A DNA stretch of 6,018 nt from an uncultured Eubacteriales bacterium. Its GTDB lineage: Bacteria > Bacillota > Clostridia > Monoglobales > Monoglobaceae. The position numbers and the translations under genes were made by a program. The stretch covers positions 1 through 6,018 of the forward strand of contig CAJLFL010000124.1 of the NCBI GenBank assembly GCA_905205855.1, read 5' to 3'. Shown here in pieces: positions 5,928 through 6,018 of the stretch. The notes below the pieces were generated by a model. It did not search any database and was not told the DNA's origin. It saw nothing but the letters and a program-made list of their open reading frames with translations. The stretch's first letter is position 1. The number at the start of each line of letters is the position of its first letter.

Positions 5928-6018
5928 ACAAGGACTTTATGTATAATTATGGTATTGTGATTGTAAAGATTGTAAATATAGATGATAGTTGTATCGTGAT
6001 ATTAATAATGGATTTCTG
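5928..6018. other. Unassigned AT-rich end of the window
   Basis: No coding region with an SD-supported start, no RNA gene and no convincing promoter is visible. Two minus-strand frames stay open for 23-25 codons from the right edge, which is too short to tell a gene end from chance. Confidence 0.5.

Noticed and set aside
5928..6018. Minus-strand frames open at the right edge as the end of a convergent gene
   Set aside because: Only 23-25 codons, low-complexity Ile/Thr/Ser-rich or Tyr/Gln-rich products, and no recognisable family.

Overview
The window reads as ordinary chromosome from a low-GC, endospore-forming Firmicute of the class Clostridia. The evidence is a spoIIIA operon, AT-rich intergenic DNA, strong AAGGAGG-type Shine-Dalgarno sites and a cysteine-rich protein of a type I recall from clostridial genomes. 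A gut Ruminococcaceae/Oscillospiraceae-like origin is possible, but that is only inference from the overall character of the proteins.

Layout. Positions 1-2374 (minus strand) hold the first five genes of the spoIIIA sporulation operon in the canonical order spoIIIAA-AB-AC-AD-AE. AA and AB overlap by 4 bp, AC and AD are 2 bp apart, and spoIIIAE runs off the left edge; AF, AG and AH would be expected beyond it. The intergenic stretch 2375-2501 holds the spoIIIAA Shine-Dalgarno site, weak sigma-E-like promoter matches, and a clear minus-strand terminator for the next gene upstream. Positions 2502-3476 (minus strand) encode a 324-residue protein with 24 cysteines and no function I can name. It has a very strong ribosome binding site and an upstream sequence matching the sigma-K consensus, which suggests a late mother-cell coat or exosporium protein. 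The 332-bp AT-rich divergent region 3477-3808 carries that promoter, two near-perfect or perfect palindromes, a vegetative-type promoter on the plus strand and a small hairpin. Positions 3809-5872 (plus strand) encode an EF-G-like translational GTPase starting at TTG, followed by a strong intrinsic terminator at 5886-5927. The last ~90 bases hold no gene I can support.

How it fits together. SpoIIIAA (ATPase) and SpoIIIAB-AE (membrane parts) belong to the SpoIIIA-SpoIIQ channel that joins mother cell and forespore. The Cys-rich gene lies just upstream on the same strand but is separated by a terminator, so it is a separate transcription unit, perhaps used later in the same cell. The EF-G paralogue is divergently transcribed and has no obvious link to sporulation. 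I see no mobile element, CRISPR array, RNA gene or defence system. The points most worth a second look are the Cys-rich protein and its promoter, the altered GTPase motifs of the EF-G paralogue, substitutions in normally conserved SpoIIIAA motifs, and the palindromes in the divergent region.
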